Shown here: piece after piece, positions 35,751 through 45,550 of the stretch
Position numbering within the stretch: the first letter of the stretch is position 1
Layout: the number at the start of each line of letters is the position of its first letter
Source: Tyzzerella sp.
GTDB taxonomy: Bacteria > Bacillota > Clostridia > Lachnospirales > Lachnospiraceae
Length of the DNA: 64,000 nucleotides
Assembly (NCBI GenBank): GCA_017410145.1
Contig: JAFQRJ010000023.1
Coordinates: 62,001 to 126,000, forward strand
Direction: 5' to 3'
Position numbers and translations under genes: made by a program
The notes under the pieces: generated by a model
What the model saw: the letters and a program-made list of their open reading frames with translations, nothing else
Database searches by the model: none
What the model was told of the DNA's origin: nothing

Positions 35751-36683
35751 TTATTCTTCTGTTGTAAACAGGGCATTTACAAAATCGTCAGAATTGAATT
35801 TTTGTAAATCATCAATGCTTTCACCCACACCGATATATTTTACCGGGATCCCAAGTTCTGCCTGAATTGCAACTGCAATCCCACCTTTGGCTGTTCCGTC
35901 CATTTTGGTAAGGACAATACCACTGATATCAGTTACATCTTTAAATTCTTTTGCCTGAGCCAAGGCATTTTGTCCGGTTGTACCATCCAGTACAATCAAG
36001 GTCTCACGATGTGCTTCCGGATATTCTCTCTCCAACACTCGATTGATTTTGCGAAGCTCTTCCATTAAGTTTTTCTTGTTGTGAAGTCTTCCGGCTGTGT
36101 CAACAAGGAGTACATCTGCTTTTCTGGATTTAGTAGCTGCTACTGCATCATAGACAACTGCAGCAGGGTCTGAACCTTCCTGTCCGCCAATTAAGTCTGC
36201 CTCTGCACGATTTGCCCACTCTTTCAGTTGTTCGCCTGCTGCCGCGCGGAAGGTATCCGCTGCGGCAAGAACCACTTTCTTACCTTGCTCACGAAGTTTC
36301 CCTGCCAATTTTCCTATGGTTGTGGTTTTGCCCACACCATTAACACCTATCACAAGGACAACCGATGTTTTGTGTTCAAACTCATAGGCAGCCTGGCCCA
36401 CATCCATCTGTTCTTTGATGCTTTCAATCAAGAACTCTTTGCAATCTACCGGCTCCTTGATATGGTTCTTTTTCACTTTTTCTTTTAAATCTTCGATGAT
36501 ATCCATGGTTGCATGAACGCCCAAATCGCCCATGATTAAGATTTCTTCCAATTCTTCATAAAAATCGTCATCGATATTGGTGAAGCCATGAAAAATACTG
36601 TCGATCCCTGAAACAATGTTATCTCGCGTTTTTGATAATCCGGCAACCAGTCTTCCCCAAAAGCCCTTTTTTTCTTCTGACAT
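35751..36683 (-). CDS. ftsY: Signal recognition particle receptor FtsY
   Basis: 310 residues: an N-domain four-helix bundle, then the NG GTPase with GVNGVGKTTTIGKLA, DTFRAAAGEQL, LLVDTAGRLHNK and TKMDGTAKGG. It docks SRP-bound ribosomes at the membrane. It lacks the long acidic A domain of E. coli FtsY, as is normal in Firmicutes. It follows smc by 8 nt, the classic rnc-smc-ftsY order. Confidence 0.97.
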   Translation of the reverse strand: MSEEKKGFWGRLVAGLSKTRDNIVSGIDSIFHGFTNIDDDFYEELEEILIMGDLGVHATMDIIEDLKEKVKKNHIKEPVDCKEFLIESIKEQMDVGQAAYEFEHKTSVVLVIGVNGVGKTTTIGKLAGKLREQGKKVVLAAADTFRAAAGEQLKEWANRAEADLIGGQEGSDPAAVVYDAVAATKSRKADVLLVDTAGRLHNKKNLMEELRKINRVLEREYPEAHRETLIVLDGTTGQNALAQAKEFKDVTDISGIVLTKMDGTAKGGIAVAIQAELGIPVKYIGVGESIDDLQKFNSDDFVNALFTTEE

Positions 36684-36691
36684 AAAGCCTC

Positions 36692-39600
36692 CTAATCATC
36701 TAGTTCGTGTTCTAATAAGTCTACGGAAACAAGTGCAGATACACCTTTTTCCTGCATGGTGATACCGTACAGACGGTCTGCCGCTGTCATGGTACCCTTA
36801 CGGTGTGTAATCACAATAAACTGTGTATGTTTTGTCAGTTTATGTAAATATCTTGCAAAACGGTCTACGTTCGAATCGTCAAGTGCCGCTTCAATTTCGT
36901 CGAGAAGACAGAACGGAGATGGTTTCAAGTTTTGAATTGCAAACAATAAGGAAATTGCTGTGAGTGCTTTTTCACCACCGGATAATTGCATCATGTTCTG
37001 CAGTTTCTTTCCAGGTGGTTGAGCAATAATTCGAATACCTGCCTCCAAAATATCCTCATCCTCAATCAGTTCCAGCGTACCTGTTCCGCCACCAAATAAT
37101 TGCTTGAATACCTTATCAAACTCTTTATTGATTTCTTCAAAGCTTTCTCGGAACTGTTTCCGCATTGCTGCATCTAACTCTTCAATAATCTGAAGCAAGG
37201 TTGCCTCAGCCTCGATCAAGTCATCATGCTGTGTCTTCATGAACTCATAACGCTCTGATACATTTTTATAATCCTCAATTGCGTTTACATTGACAGAACC
37301 AAGCGCTTTAATTTCATTTTTAAGTCTCTGGATTTCCTTCTTCATAAATGTGAGGTCTGTCAAGTCTTCATCGCGAAGTTCCATTGCACTGCTATATGTC
37401 AGCTCATATTCTTCCCACATATAATTAATTTGTTTTTCAGATGCTTCTTCATAACCTTCTCGTCTGCTGGTCAAGCGGAACAATTCTTTATCAAGTTCAG
37501 CCATATGTTTTGACAAATCTTCACGTTTTTCAAGGAATTCCTTATGCTTTCTATTCAGTTCTTCCTTCTCAGAAACAAATTTTTGAATCTCAGCTTCAAT
37601 CTCTACAAATAATTCCTTCGAATTTTCGATTGTATGACGAATCTCAGTAATCTGTTCCTCTTTTTTACGAATCTCTTCAGAAGCATCGCCTTTACTTGCA
37701 TCCAATCCGGAAAGTTCTTCTTGGAATTTTGCTACTTCCTCTTTGATACGCTCTTCATTCTCAATCATAAATTGAAGTTTTTGTTCAAAGGATGCATAAG
37801 ATAAATGTGCTTCTTCCGCATCATGCAGTTGCTTACTTTCCAACTCTCTGGCCTCTTCCAATTCCTTTTGACAGAGTTCAGAGTTGGTGTTTATTTCTTG
37901 CTCAAATTTTTCAGAATACTCCAATTCAACAAGAATAGATTCATGATTGTCCTTGATTTCCGATACTTGTAAATCCAAATCCTCGCCTTCCCGTTGAATA
38001 TCTTTCACAAGGGCTCTGGCTTCTTCTTTTTTTGCAATCATTTGATCCATATTCATTTTTGCCGTATTCTGAACAACATATGCTTTTTGAAGTTCTTCTT
38101 TTACAGTTTCAATCTTTGCATAGTACGAGGTGCGTTCTTCCTTACAAGACTCTAACGCATTTTGGAGTTCTTGCATTTCTTTCTTCAAAAGTGCTACTTT
38201 CTTTTCGATTTCTTCGATTTCACGTCTTCTACTCAGAAGGTTACTTGAATTCTTAAATGCACCACCGGTCATAGCTCCGCCCGGATTAATAAGTTCACCT
38301 TCCACAGTAACTATACGAAGAGATTGTTTGTATTTCTTTGCAAGCGCAATCCCATCATCAATGTGTTTTACAACAATTGTACGACCAAGTAAATTTTCTG
38401 CAAGTTTCGCAAATTTTTCTTCCACATGAACCAAAGAACTTGCAACACCTATGACTCCTTTTTCGCTTAAAGCATCACTCTGTTTCAAAGAATTATTGCT
38501 ATTGATGCTGGTAAGTGGTAAAAAGGTTGCTCGTCCAAATTTGTTTTGTTTCAAATATTGAATCATGCGTTTCGCTGTATCTTCGCTGTCGGTTACAATA
38601 TTTTGAATACTTCCGCCAAGGGCTGTTTCAATGGCTATTTCGTATGCCTTGTCAACCTTGATAATATCAGCAACTACGCCAAGAATACCCTTTTCCTGTT
38701 CACGTCTTTCCATAACCTTTCGGATACTGTTTCCATAGCCGTCATAACGTTCTGTTAGGTTTTTCAGTGATTCCAAACGGGATTCTTCTCTGTGGTAAGA
38801 CACTTCTAAAGAGCGATATTCTTCGGATTTTGTATTAATTTCAGTCTGTAATCTTTCAATTTCAGACTCATAGTTCTTATTTTCGTCTGTATAAGCAATA
38901 ATTGTGGATGAAACTTCTTTCAGTTCATCTTCATATTTCTTAATCAGCTCATCATGCTCAACTGCCTCGCTTTCTGCCATAATCAATCTTTGATTTAAAG
39001 CAGCTTTACGTACTTGAATCTGTTCAAGCATGGTATCAAATTTTTGAATATTCGCTTTTGTCAATGAACGATTGTTTAACAGTTCAATCAAATTGTTTTT
39101 GCCATCTTCCACAGCGCCTGCCAATTCTGCAATTCGAGTCTGTGTTCGTAAGAGCTCATTCTGAACCTTGGTCTGCTGTACGTTTTTCTCAGCAATCTGT
39201 GCTTCTAATTCGGATTTTTCAGTAGAAAGCCCCTCTAACTGTCTCTCACGTTCCTCTAATTCTGCAACAATCGCAATGGAACGTTGTGCCAAATGTTCAT
39301 CGTTCATTCTTGCCGTATTAATCTGTTCTTTCAGGACATCAATCTGACCTTCTAATTGTTGTTTCAACAACGTTGTCTCGTTTAACTGACGTTTTGCTGT
39401 TTCCAATGAAGCATCAATTTCATCTGTCTGCACTTCAATTGCTTCATACTCTACTTTTGTATTTTCATATTGTGCAGTTGCTGCATCTAATTCATCCTGT
39501 GCAATCTTAATTTTCTCATCAAGAGACGAAATTTCAGCTTTTAAACGTGATGTTTCAAGCAAGAACATGTTAATGTCATATCGTTTCAAAGATTCTTTTT

Positions 39601-40252
39601 TCTTTAAATACTCTTTTGCTGTTTCAGATTGTTTTTGCAATGGCCCAATCTGTTTCTCAAGTTCTGATAAAATATCTGTCACACGTACAAGATTCTGGCG
39701 TTCTTCTTCCAGTTTCTTTACTGACATGTTTTTACGTCTTTTAAATTTTACGATACCTGCAGCCTCATCAAAAAGCTCACGTCGTTCTTCCGGCTTACCA
39801 CTCAAAATTTTATCAATCTGACCTTGTCCGATAATTGAATACCCTTCTTTACCGATACCTGTATCGTAGAGCATTTCATTAATGTCCTTCAAACGACAAA
39901 TGCTGCCATTGATGAGATATTCGCTCTCACCGGAACGATATAATTTTCTTGTAATAGTTACTTCATTGTAATCAATTGGCAAATGATGATCTGCGTTATC
40001 CATGGTAATCGAAACTGTGGCATAACTCAGTGGTTTTCTCATTTCTGTACCCGAGAAAATAACGTCTTGCATATTACCGCCACGCAACTGTTTTACACGT
40101 TGTTCTCCAAGTACCCAGCGCACCGCATCCGCAACGTTACTTTTACCACTTCCATTAGGGCCTACGATTCCTGTAATACCATTGTGAAAATCAAATACGA
40201 TTTTATTTGCAAATGATTTGAACCCTTGTACCTCAATACTTTTTAAATACAT
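36692..40252 (-). CDS. smc: Chromosome partition protein Smc
   Basis: 1186 residues, full length. Walker A GPNGSGKSNVADAVRW near residue 32, long coiled coils broken by a hinge (about 515-640, GVVADIIKVDKAYEIAIETALGG), the C-terminal signature LSGGEKALTA, and Walker B FCLLDEIEAALDD. It organises chromosomes with ScpA and ScpB, which are not encoded in this window. Between rnc and ftsY. Confidence 0.98.
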   Translation of the reverse strand: MYLKSIEVQGFKSFANKIVFDFHNGITGIVGPNGSGKSNVADAVRWVLGEQRVKQLRGGNMQDVIFSGTEMRKPLSYATVSITMDNADHHLPIDYNEVTITRKLYRSGESEYLINGSICRLKDINEMLYDTGIGKEGYSIIGQGQIDKILSGKPEERRELFDEAAGIVKFKRRKNMSVKKLEEERQNLVRVTDILSELEKQIGPLQKQSETAKEYLKKKESLKRYDINMFLLETSRLKAEISSLDEKIKIAQDELDAATAQYENTKVEYEAIEVQTDEIDASLETAKRQLNETTLLKQQLEGQIDVLKEQINTARMNDEHLAQRSIAIVAELEERERQLEGLSTEKSELEAQIAEKNVQQTKVQNELLRTQTRIAELAGAVEDGKNNLIELLNNRSLTKANIQKFDTMLEQIQVRKAALNQRLIMAESEAVEHDELIKKYEDELKEVSSTIIAYTDENKNYESEIERLQTEINTKSEEYRSLEVSYHREESRLESLKNLTERYDGYGNSIRKVMERREQEKGILGVVADIIKVDKAYEIAIETALGGSIQNIVTDSEDTAKRMIQYLKQNKFGRATFLPLTSINSNNSLKQSDALSEKGVIGVASSLVHVEEKFAKLAENLLGRTIVVKHIDDGIALAKKYKQSLRIVTVEGELINPGGAMTGGAFKNSSNLLSRRREIEEIEKKVALLKKEMQELQNALESCKEERTSYYAKIETVKEELQKAYVVQNTAKMNMDQMIAKKEEARALVKDIQREGEDLDLQVSEIKDNHESILVELEYSEKFEQEINTNSELCQKELEEARELESKQLHDAEEAHLSYASFEQKLQFMIENEERIKEEVAKFQEELSGLDASKGDASEEIRKKEEQITEIRHTIENSKELFVEIEAEIQKFVSEKEELNRKHKEFLEKREDLSKHMAELDKELFRLTSRREGYEEASEKQINYMWEEYELTYSSAMELRDEDLTDLTFMKKEIQRLKNEIKALGSVNVNAIEDYKNVSERYEFMKTQHDDLIEAEATLLQIIEELDAAMRKQFRESFEEINKEFDKVFKQLFGGGTGTLELIEDEDILEAGIRIIAQPPGKKLQNMMQLSGGEKALTAISLLFAIQNLKPSPFCLLDEIEAALDDSNVDRFARYLHKLTKHTQFIVITHRKGTMTAADRLYGITMQEKGVSALVSVDLLEHELDD

Positions 40253-40259
40253 CTTACAC

Positions 40260-40955
40260 CTACTCTTTGTTTTCTTTCCGTATTTTTAAAATTGCATGAT
40301 AAGCGGCTTCTTGTTCTGCCGCTTTCTTTGTTCTTCCTGTCCCTTCCCCATACAACAAATCACTGATAAATACTTCTACTGTAAATGTTTTATTGTGGTC
40401 AGGTCCATCCTCTTTTACAAGCTTATAACTAACTTGTTGTCCTTGTACTCCTTGCACAATCTCCTGAAGGATAGTCTTGCTATCATAAAAGAGCTTCTTG
40501 TTTTCTAAATCATTTAATACAAAGTTGCGCACAAACTCTTTTGCACTAGCAAAACCACCATCTAAATATATCGCGCCAATTAATGCTTCCAACGCATCTG
40601 AAGTGACAGAATCTCGTTTTCTCCCGCCTGTTACTTCTTCGCCTTTCCCAAGCAACAGATAGTCACCTAAACCGATTTCTCTTGCACAGAATGCCAAAGA
40701 CGGCTCGCAAACCATACTGGCACGCATTCTGGTCAATTCTCCTTCCGGTGTCTTTCTGTTAGAGAAAAACAAAAATTCGCTGGATATCAGTTCCAACACA
40801 GCATCCCCCAAAAACTCCAAACGTTCATTACATTTGTGTTTCGGCAAATGCTTTTCATTTGTATAGGAACTATGCATTAGTGCAGATATAAGTAGTTCTT
40901 CGTCGCGAAAACGATATCCGATTTTGTTTTGTAATTCAAATAATCTCTGCTTCAT
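40260..40955 (-). CDS. rnc: Ribonuclease III
   Basis: 231 residues: the RNase III domain with the signature ERLEFLGDAVLEL and the second acidic cluster DALEALIGAIYLDGG, then a C-terminal dsRNA-binding domain (from about 157) ending GRTKKAAEQEAAYHAIL. It processes rRNA and degrades double-stranded RNA. It begins the tight rnc-smc-ftsY run, 60 nt after acpP beyond a terminator. Confidence 0.97.
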   Translation of the reverse strand: MKQRLFELQNKIGYRFRDEELLISALMHSSYTNEKHLPKHKCNERLEFLGDAVLELISSEFLFFSNRKTPEGELTRMRASMVCEPSLAFCAREIGLGDYLLLGKGEEVTGGRKRDSVTSDALEALIGAIYLDGGFASAKEFVRNFVLNDLENKKLFYDSKTILQEIVQGVQGQQVSYKLVKEDGPDHNKTFTVEVFISDLLYGEGTGRTKKAAEQEAAYHAILKIRKENKE

Positions 40956-40981
40956 ACAATCCTCGTTCTTTTCTTTACATA

Positions 40982-41007
40982 CGAAAAAGCCCTTTTGGGC
41001 TTTTTCG
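40982..41007 (-). terminator. Terminator between acpP and rnc
   Basis: CGAAAAAGCCC (40982-40992) and GGGCTTTTTCG (40997-41007) form an 11-bp perfect stem with a TTTT loop; the A/T tracts serve both strands. No clear promoter fits between it and rnc, so rnc may depend partly on read-through. Confidence 0.8.
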
Positions 41008-41015
41008 AAGTATTA

Positions 41016-41246
41016 TTAATTCACTGCATTCTTGATTTGTTCTACAGCATCTCCAACTGTTACAATCTTTTCAGCGTCTTCGTTTTCGATCTCGATATCA
41101 AATGCTTCTTCAATTCCCATAATGATTTGGAAAATGTCTAAGGAATCTGCACCTAAATCATCAACAAAAGTGCTTTCCATTTTTACGTCTTCTTCTCCTA
41201 CATTTAATACGTCAACAATAATCTCTTTTAATTTTTCAAATTCCAT
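41016..41246 (-). CDS. acpP: Acyl carrier protein
   Basis: 76 residues, acidic. The phosphopantetheine serine is S35 in [12 protein letters not shown]. It carries growing acyl chains for fatty-acid and phospholipid synthesis. It follows plsX, whose product uses acyl-ACP, by 23 nt. A terminator lies directly after the stop. Confidence 0.95.
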   Translation of the reverse strand: MEFEKLKEIIVDVLNVGEEDVKMESTFVDDLGADSLDIFQIIMGIEEAFDIEIENEDAEKIVTVGDAVEQIKNAVN

Positions 41247-41269
41247 TTTTCCTTCTCCTTTTTTGGATC

Positions 41270-42280
41270 TTACTCTTTTACTTGGATACGTTCCCGAATT
41301 TTATCATTTATTTTTTGTTCTTTGAACGTAACACATTGAATAATAGAATTAGACACCTCAATTGCTTTTGAGCTACCGTGTGTCTTCACAACAAGGCCAT
41401 TTAGTCCTAGTAACGGTGCCCCGCCGTGCTCACTTGTGTCGAAACTCTTTAATGTGTTCTTTAGTGCCGGCAATGCTAAAGCTGCACCAATTTTGCTTTT
41501 TAAGGTTGACATTAATCCACCTTTGATTTTTTTAATTAGAACACCTGCGAGTCCTTCATAAAGTTTTAAAATGACATTGCCGACAAATGCCTCACAAACA
41601 ATAACATCTGCCAACCCTTGTGGGATATCACGCGCTTCAATGCTTCCAATGAAATTGATATCTTCACATTCCTTTAACAACGGGAAAGTCTCTTTTACGA
41701 GTGCATTTCCCTTTTCTTCTTCTGCACCAATATTCACAATCGCAACTTTTGGATTCTTAATACCTACCACATGTTCCATGTAAATAGAACCAATTTTTGC
41801 AAATTGTACTAGATGCGAAGAACGTGCATCCACATTCGCACCGCAATCGATAAGCAACGATACTCCACTTGCCGTAGGAATGAGTGGTGCTAACGGTGGT
41901 CTCTCAATGCCCTTGATTCGTCCTACAATCAATTGTCCTCCGACCAATATTGCGCCAGAACTTCCCGCCGAAACAAAAGCATCTGCTACACCGGTCTTCA
42001 CCAGGTTCATTGCAACAACAATCGAGGAATCTTTTTTTCTTCGAATCGCCATAACAGGCGGTTCTGCAGTTTCAATCACCTCGGATGCGTGAACAACATC
42101 GATTTGCTCTTTATTATATGTATACTGAGCAAGTTCCTTTTTTACAACTTCTTCCTGGCCTACCAAAAAAACTTTAATGTCTTTTCGTGAATTAACGGCA
42201 TCAACTGCACCTTTCACAATTTCGCCCGGAGCATTGTCTCCTCCCATAGCATCAACTGCTACTCTTGTAATTTCTGACAT
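41270..42280 (-). CDS. plsX: Phosphate acyltransferase PlsX
   Basis: 336 residues. [20 protein letters not shown] at the start, and [17 protein letters not shown] and [15 protein letters not shown] are family motifs. It converts acyl-ACP to acyl-phosphate for PlsY. ATG 42280 is chosen over upstream in-frame Met codons because AGGAGG lies about 8 nt before it. A promoter is seen at 42306-42334. Confidence 0.95.
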   Translation of the reverse strand: MSEITRVAVDAMGGDNAPGEIVKGAVDAVNSRKDIKVFLVGQEEVVKKELAQYTYNKEQIDVVHASEVIETAEPPVMAIRRKKDSSIVVAMNLVKTGVADAFVSAGSSGAILVGGQLIVGRIKGIERPPLAPLIPTASGVSLLIDCGANVDARSSHLVQFAKIGSIYMEHVVGIKNPKVAIVNIGAEEEKGNALVKETFPLLKECEDINFIGSIEARDIPQGLADVIVCEAFVGNVILKLYEGLAGVLIKKIKGGLMSTLKSKIGAALALPALKNTLKSFDTSEHGGAPLLGLNGLVVKTHGSSKAIEVSNSIIQCVTFKEQKINDKIRERIQVKE

Positions 42281-42305
42281 AACTTTTCCTCCTGACATTA
42301 ACGTA

Positions 42306-42334
42306 ATTTTACTAAACATTGCCATAAAAATCAA
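42306..42334 (-). promoter_or_regulatory. Candidate promoter of plsX-acpP
   Basis: On the minus strand, TTGATT (42334-42329), 17 bp, TAAAAT (42311-42306), 25 bp before the plsX ATG. Confidence 0.55.
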
Positions 42335-42347
42335 TATAATTTAGTAT

Positions 42348-42371
42348 AAAAAGTTCGTTTACGAACTTTTT
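42348..42371. repeat. 24-bp palindrome upstream of plsX promoter
   Basis: AAAAAGTTCGT and ACGAACTTTTT are perfect inverted repeats around 2 bases. It lies 14 bp upstream of the plsX -35 and 33 bp beyond the rpmF terminator. It could be an operator or a second terminator. It does not match the FapR operator as I know it. Confidence 0.6.
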
Positions 42372-42403
42372 TTGGTAATAGGAACTATTACATGATAAAA
42401 AAA

Positions 42404-42429
42404 GACGTAAAAGTGAATGCTTTTACGTC
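42404..42429 (-). terminator. Terminator after rpmF
   Basis: GACGTAAAAG (42404-42413) pairs with CTTTTACGTC (42420-42429) around a 6-nt loop; on the minus strand it is followed by T7. Confidence 0.85.
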
Positions 42430-42447
42430 CTTTTTACGAATTCATAA

Positions 42448-42627
42448 TTAATCTACAGCTACGATTTCTTTTTTGTTGTAAGATCCGCAAGCTTTGCAAA
42501 CTCTATGTGGCATCATTAATTCTCCACATTTGCTGCATTTTACTAAGTTTGGAGCGCTCATTTTCCAGTTTGCTCTTCTTTTATCTCTTCTAGCTTTAGA
42601 AGATTTATTCTTTGGACAAATTGACAT
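42448..42627 (-). CDS. rpmF: 50S ribosomal protein L32
   Basis: 59 residues, read directly from the sequence: MSICPKNKSSKARRDKRRAN at the start and a zinc ribbon CSKCGELMMPHRVCKACG. All four zinc cysteines are present, so this is the zinc-bound (C+) form. GGAGGTG precedes the ATG. It follows the DUF177 gene by 3 nt, the conserved yceD-rpmF pair. Confidence 0.96.
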   Translation of the reverse strand: MSICPKNKSSKARRDKRRANWKMSAPNLVKCSKCGELMMPHRVCKACGSYNKKEIVAVD

Positions 42628-42630
42628 AGG

Positions 42631-43155
42631 TTACACCTCCTTAAAATTCTTAAACACATCGCGGATAACTGACATTCTAGGGTCAAGACTTGTATCTTCG
42701 CAGTTACAAGTTCCCTTATTTAGGTTTTGACCACATGTATTGCAAATCCCTTTGCAAGTTTCACTACATAGAATTTTCATCGGCCATCCTATCAACATCT
42801 CATTATAGAGCAACTTGTCTACGTCAAGATTATATCCGTCAATATAATTTTTTTCATCCAATTCATCTACCTGATTTTCATCTGTTGCCAAATCTACAGC
42901 CTTTGAAAAATTCAATTCAAACACTGTCTCAACCGGTTCTAGGCAACGGTCACAAAGAAGTTCGAGTACCAATCTGCAAGTTCCGTCAATCGTGAGTTGC
43001 TTTTGCTTCACATGTTTTACAACAATATGTGCATCTTCTTTCTCAACAATCGGCATACTTCCCAGCGGTGTTTCAATCGATTCCATCTCAACCGGAACCA
43101 CCTGGTCAATCGGCTTATGAAGTTCAGATAATACGTCTGATAGGTTAATAAACAT
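42631..43155 (-). CDS. DUF177 (YceD-like) protein
   Basis: 174 residues of the DUF177/YceD family: RCLEPVETVFELNFSKAVDL in the middle and a cysteine-rich C-terminal motif CSETCKGICNTCGQNLNKGTCNC. It is almost always found directly before rpmF and is thought to act in 23S rRNA or 50S accumulation. It is cotranscribed with rpmF from a strong promoter. Confidence 0.9.
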   Translation of the reverse strand: MFINLSDVLSELHKPIDQVVPVEMESIETPLGSMPIVEKEDAHIVVKHVKQKQLTIDGTCRLVLELLCDRCLEPVETVFELNFSKAVDLATDENQVDELDEKNYIDGYNLDVDKLLYNEMLIGWPMKILCSETCKGICNTCGQNLNKGTCNCEDTSLDPRMSVIRDVFKNFKEV

Positions 43156-43181
43156 ACAGTTCTCCTTATCACACCTAAATT

Positions 43182-43209
43182 ATTATATCATGTAAATTTC
43201 GTTTGTCAA
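43182..43209 (-). promoter_or_regulatory. Promoter of DUF177-rpmF
   Basis: On the minus strand, consensus TTGACA (43209-43204), 16 bp, consensus TATAAT (43187-43182). Confidence 0.8.
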
Positions 43210-43230
43210 CAAATATTTACAAAAATTGTA

Positions 43231-44418
43231 TTAAACTAATGCTACTGTCTCACGTGCAATTGCAAGCTCTTCATTTGTCGGAACAACAAGTACCTTTACT
43301 TTAGAATCCGGTGTGGAAATCATCACTTCTTCACCGCGAGCTTTATTTGCTTCTGCATCAATTTCAATTCCTAAGTATCCAAGGTATTTACATACTTGTT
43401 CTCTTACATAACTATCATTTTCACCAATGCCGGCTGTAAATGCAATTGCATCCACACCATTCATTGCTGCTGTATAGCTTCCAACATATTTTGCAACGCG
43501 ATAACAGAAAACATCTAATGCTGTCTGTGCACGCTTGTTGCCTGCATCAGCACCTGCTGACAAATCACGGAAGTCGCTGGAAAGACCGGACATCCCTTGT
43601 ACACCGGATTTCTTATTCAACATGTTCATAAGAGCTGTGATATCCATATCCTCTTTCTTAGCAAGGAATTCTAAGATAGCCGGGTCAATATCGCCGGAAC
43701 GAGTTCCCATTACAAGGCCTTCAAGTGGTGTAAGACCCATTGATGTATCAACAGATTTTCCATTTTCCACCGCACAAATACTTGCACCATTACCCAAATG
43801 ACAAACAATTGTTTTCAAGTTGTCATAAGATGCTCCTAAAATCTCTGCAGTTCTTTTTGAAACAAAGCTATGGCTTGTACCATGGAATCCATAACGTCTT
43901 ACTTTGTATTTGTCATAATATTCGTATGGAAGTCCGTATATATATGCTTTTTCTGGCATAGTCTGGTGGAAAGCAGTATCAAACACACCAACCATTGGAG
44001 TATTTGGCATTAATTTTTTACAAGCATCAACACCAATTAAGTTTGCAGGATTGTGAAGTGGTGCTAAATCATTACATTCTTCTACTGCTTTTAACATTTC
44101 ATCTGTGATCACAGCTGAGCTTGCAAATTTTTCTCCGCCGTGTACAAGTCTATGTCCTACAGCTCCGATTTCTTCCAAACTTCCTACAACACCTCGTTTT
44201 TCATCTGTCAAAGCATCAATTACAAATTGAATTGCTTCTGTATGTGTTGGCATTGCTTTGTCTTCTGTGGTTTTTTCCCCACCTGCCGGTTGATATGTTA
44301 ATCTTCCGTCAATACCGATTCTCTCGCAAAGTCCTTTTGCTAAAACAGTCTCTGTATCTGAGTTAATTAATTGGAATTTCAATGATGAACTTCCGCAGTT
44401 GATTACTAAAACATTCAT
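43231..44418 (-). CDS. ackA: Acetate kinase
   Basis: 395 residues. [17 protein letters not shown] at the N-terminus, [13 protein letters not shown] and [11 protein letters not shown] are acetokinase signatures; the catalytic Arg lies in [10 protein letters not shown]. It makes ATP and acetate from acetyl phosphate, a main energy step in anaerobes. It follows pta by 18 nt. Confidence 0.97.
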   Translation of the reverse strand: MNVLVINCGSSSLKFQLINSDTETVLAKGLCERIGIDGRLTYQPAGGEKTTEDKAMPTHTEAIQFVIDALTDEKRGVVGSLEEIGAVGHRLVHGGEKFASSAVITDEMLKAVEECNDLAPLHNPANLIGVDACKKLMPNTPMVGVFDTAFHQTMPEKAYIYGLPYEYYDKYKVRRYGFHGTSHSFVSKRTAEILGASYDNLKTIVCHLGNGASICAVENGKSVDTSMGLTPLEGLVMGTRSGDIDPAILEFLAKKEDMDITALMNMLNKKSGVQGMSGLSSDFRDLSAGADAGNKRAQTALDVFCYRVAKYVGSYTAAMNGVDAIAFTAGIGENDSYVREQVCKYLGYLGIEIDAEANKARGEEVMISTPDSKVKVLVVPTNEELAIARETVALV

Positions 44419-44436
44419 TGTCTCTACTCCTCCGTA

Positions 44437-45441
44437 TTAGTTATTTTCTTCTGCCTGTGCCTGTACAGCAGTAATTGCTACAACACCTTCAATATCGGCC
44501 GCACTACATCCGCGAGATAAATCATTAACCGGTTTTGCAATACCTTGTGTTAATGGGCCATAAGCTTCAGCTTTTGCAAGTCTTTGTACTAATTTGTAAC
44601 CAATGTTTCCTGCATCTAAGTCAGGGAAAACAAGAACGTTAGCATGTCCGGCAACCTTGCTTCCCGATGCTTTAGATTCACCAATTTCAGGAACAATAGC
44701 TGCATCTAATTGTAATTCTCCGTCTAACATCAGTTCCGGAGCCAACTCTTTCGCAATACGTGTAGCTTCGACTACTTTATCTACATCTGCATGTTTTGCA
44801 CTGCCCTTTGTAGAATGGGAAAGCATGGCAACTTTTGGTTCTACACCTACTAATGTTTTAAATGATTCTGCTGAAGAAATAGCAATGTTGGCAAGTTTTT
44901 CTGAATCTGGATTCTGTTCCAAACCGGAGTCAGCAAAAATAAATGTTCCCTCTGCACCCATATCACAATCAGGAACTACCATAACGAAAAATGCAGAAAC
45001 TAATTTTGTACCCGGTTTTGTTTTAAGGATTTGCAAACATGGTCTTAATGTATCAGCTGTTGAGTGACATGCACCTGAAACCATACCATCAGCATCTCCC
45101 ATTTTAACCATCATTACACCGTAGTATAAATAATTTGTAAGCAATAACTCTCTTGCCTGTTCTTCTGTCATACCCTTTTTCGAACGAAGTTCTACTAATT
45201 TTGCAATATAACTCTCTGTCTTTTCATAAGTTGCAGGATCAACAATCGTTGCACCTGAAATATCAAATCCGGCACCGTTCTTTGCAATCTCTTCCCTGCT
45301 TCCCACGAGAATTAATTTTGCTGTGCCATCACGTAAAACTGCTTCAGCGGCTTCATATGTTCTTTTGTCTTCTGTTTCCGGAAGGACAATGGTTTTCACA
45401 TTTTGTTTCGCCTTTTCTTTAATTACATCAATAAATCCCAT
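44437..45441 (-). CDS. pta: Phosphate acetyltransferase
   Basis: 334 residues, the short Pta form without the N-terminal regulatory domain. VLPETEDKRTYEAAEAVLRDG, DGMVSGACHSTADTLRP and NVLVFPDLDAGNIGYKL are family motifs. It converts acetyl-CoA to acetyl phosphate for AckA. AAAGGGGT precedes the ATG, and a promoter lies about 48 bp upstream. Confidence 0.96.
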   Translation of the reverse strand: MGFIDVIKEKAKQNVKTIVLPETEDKRTYEAAEAVLRDGTAKLILVGSREEIAKNGAGFDISGATIVDPATYEKTESYIAKLVELRSKKGMTEEQARELLLTNYLYYGVMMVKMGDADGMVSGACHSTADTLRPCLQILKTKPGTKLVSAFFVMVVPDCDMGAEGTFIFADSGLEQNPDSEKLANIAISSAESFKTLVGVEPKVAMLSHSTKGSAKHADVDKVVEATRIAKELAPELMLDGELQLDAAIVPEIGESKASGSKVAGHANVLVFPDLDAGNIGYKLVQRLAKAEAYGPLTQGIAKPVNDLSRGCSAADIEGVVAITAVQAQAEENN

Positions 45442-45488
45442 GACTTAATGACCCCTTTCATTTTTCTCATATAAATTAATTATATCAT

Positions 45489-45517
45489 ATTATACCCTAT
45501 TCGTATTTTGTATACAA
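45489..45517 (-). promoter_or_regulatory. Promoter of pta-ackA
   Basis: On the minus strand, TTGTAT (45517-45512), 17 bp, TATAAT (45494-45489). Confidence 0.65.
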
Positions 45518-45550
45518 GGGCACAGATTGTCTCTTTTTAAGAACAATCCA

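Noticed and set aside
42348..42371. LexA box upstream of plsX
   Set aside because: The half-sites are in the order GTTCG..CGAAC, the reverse of the SOS box CGAAC..GTTCG.
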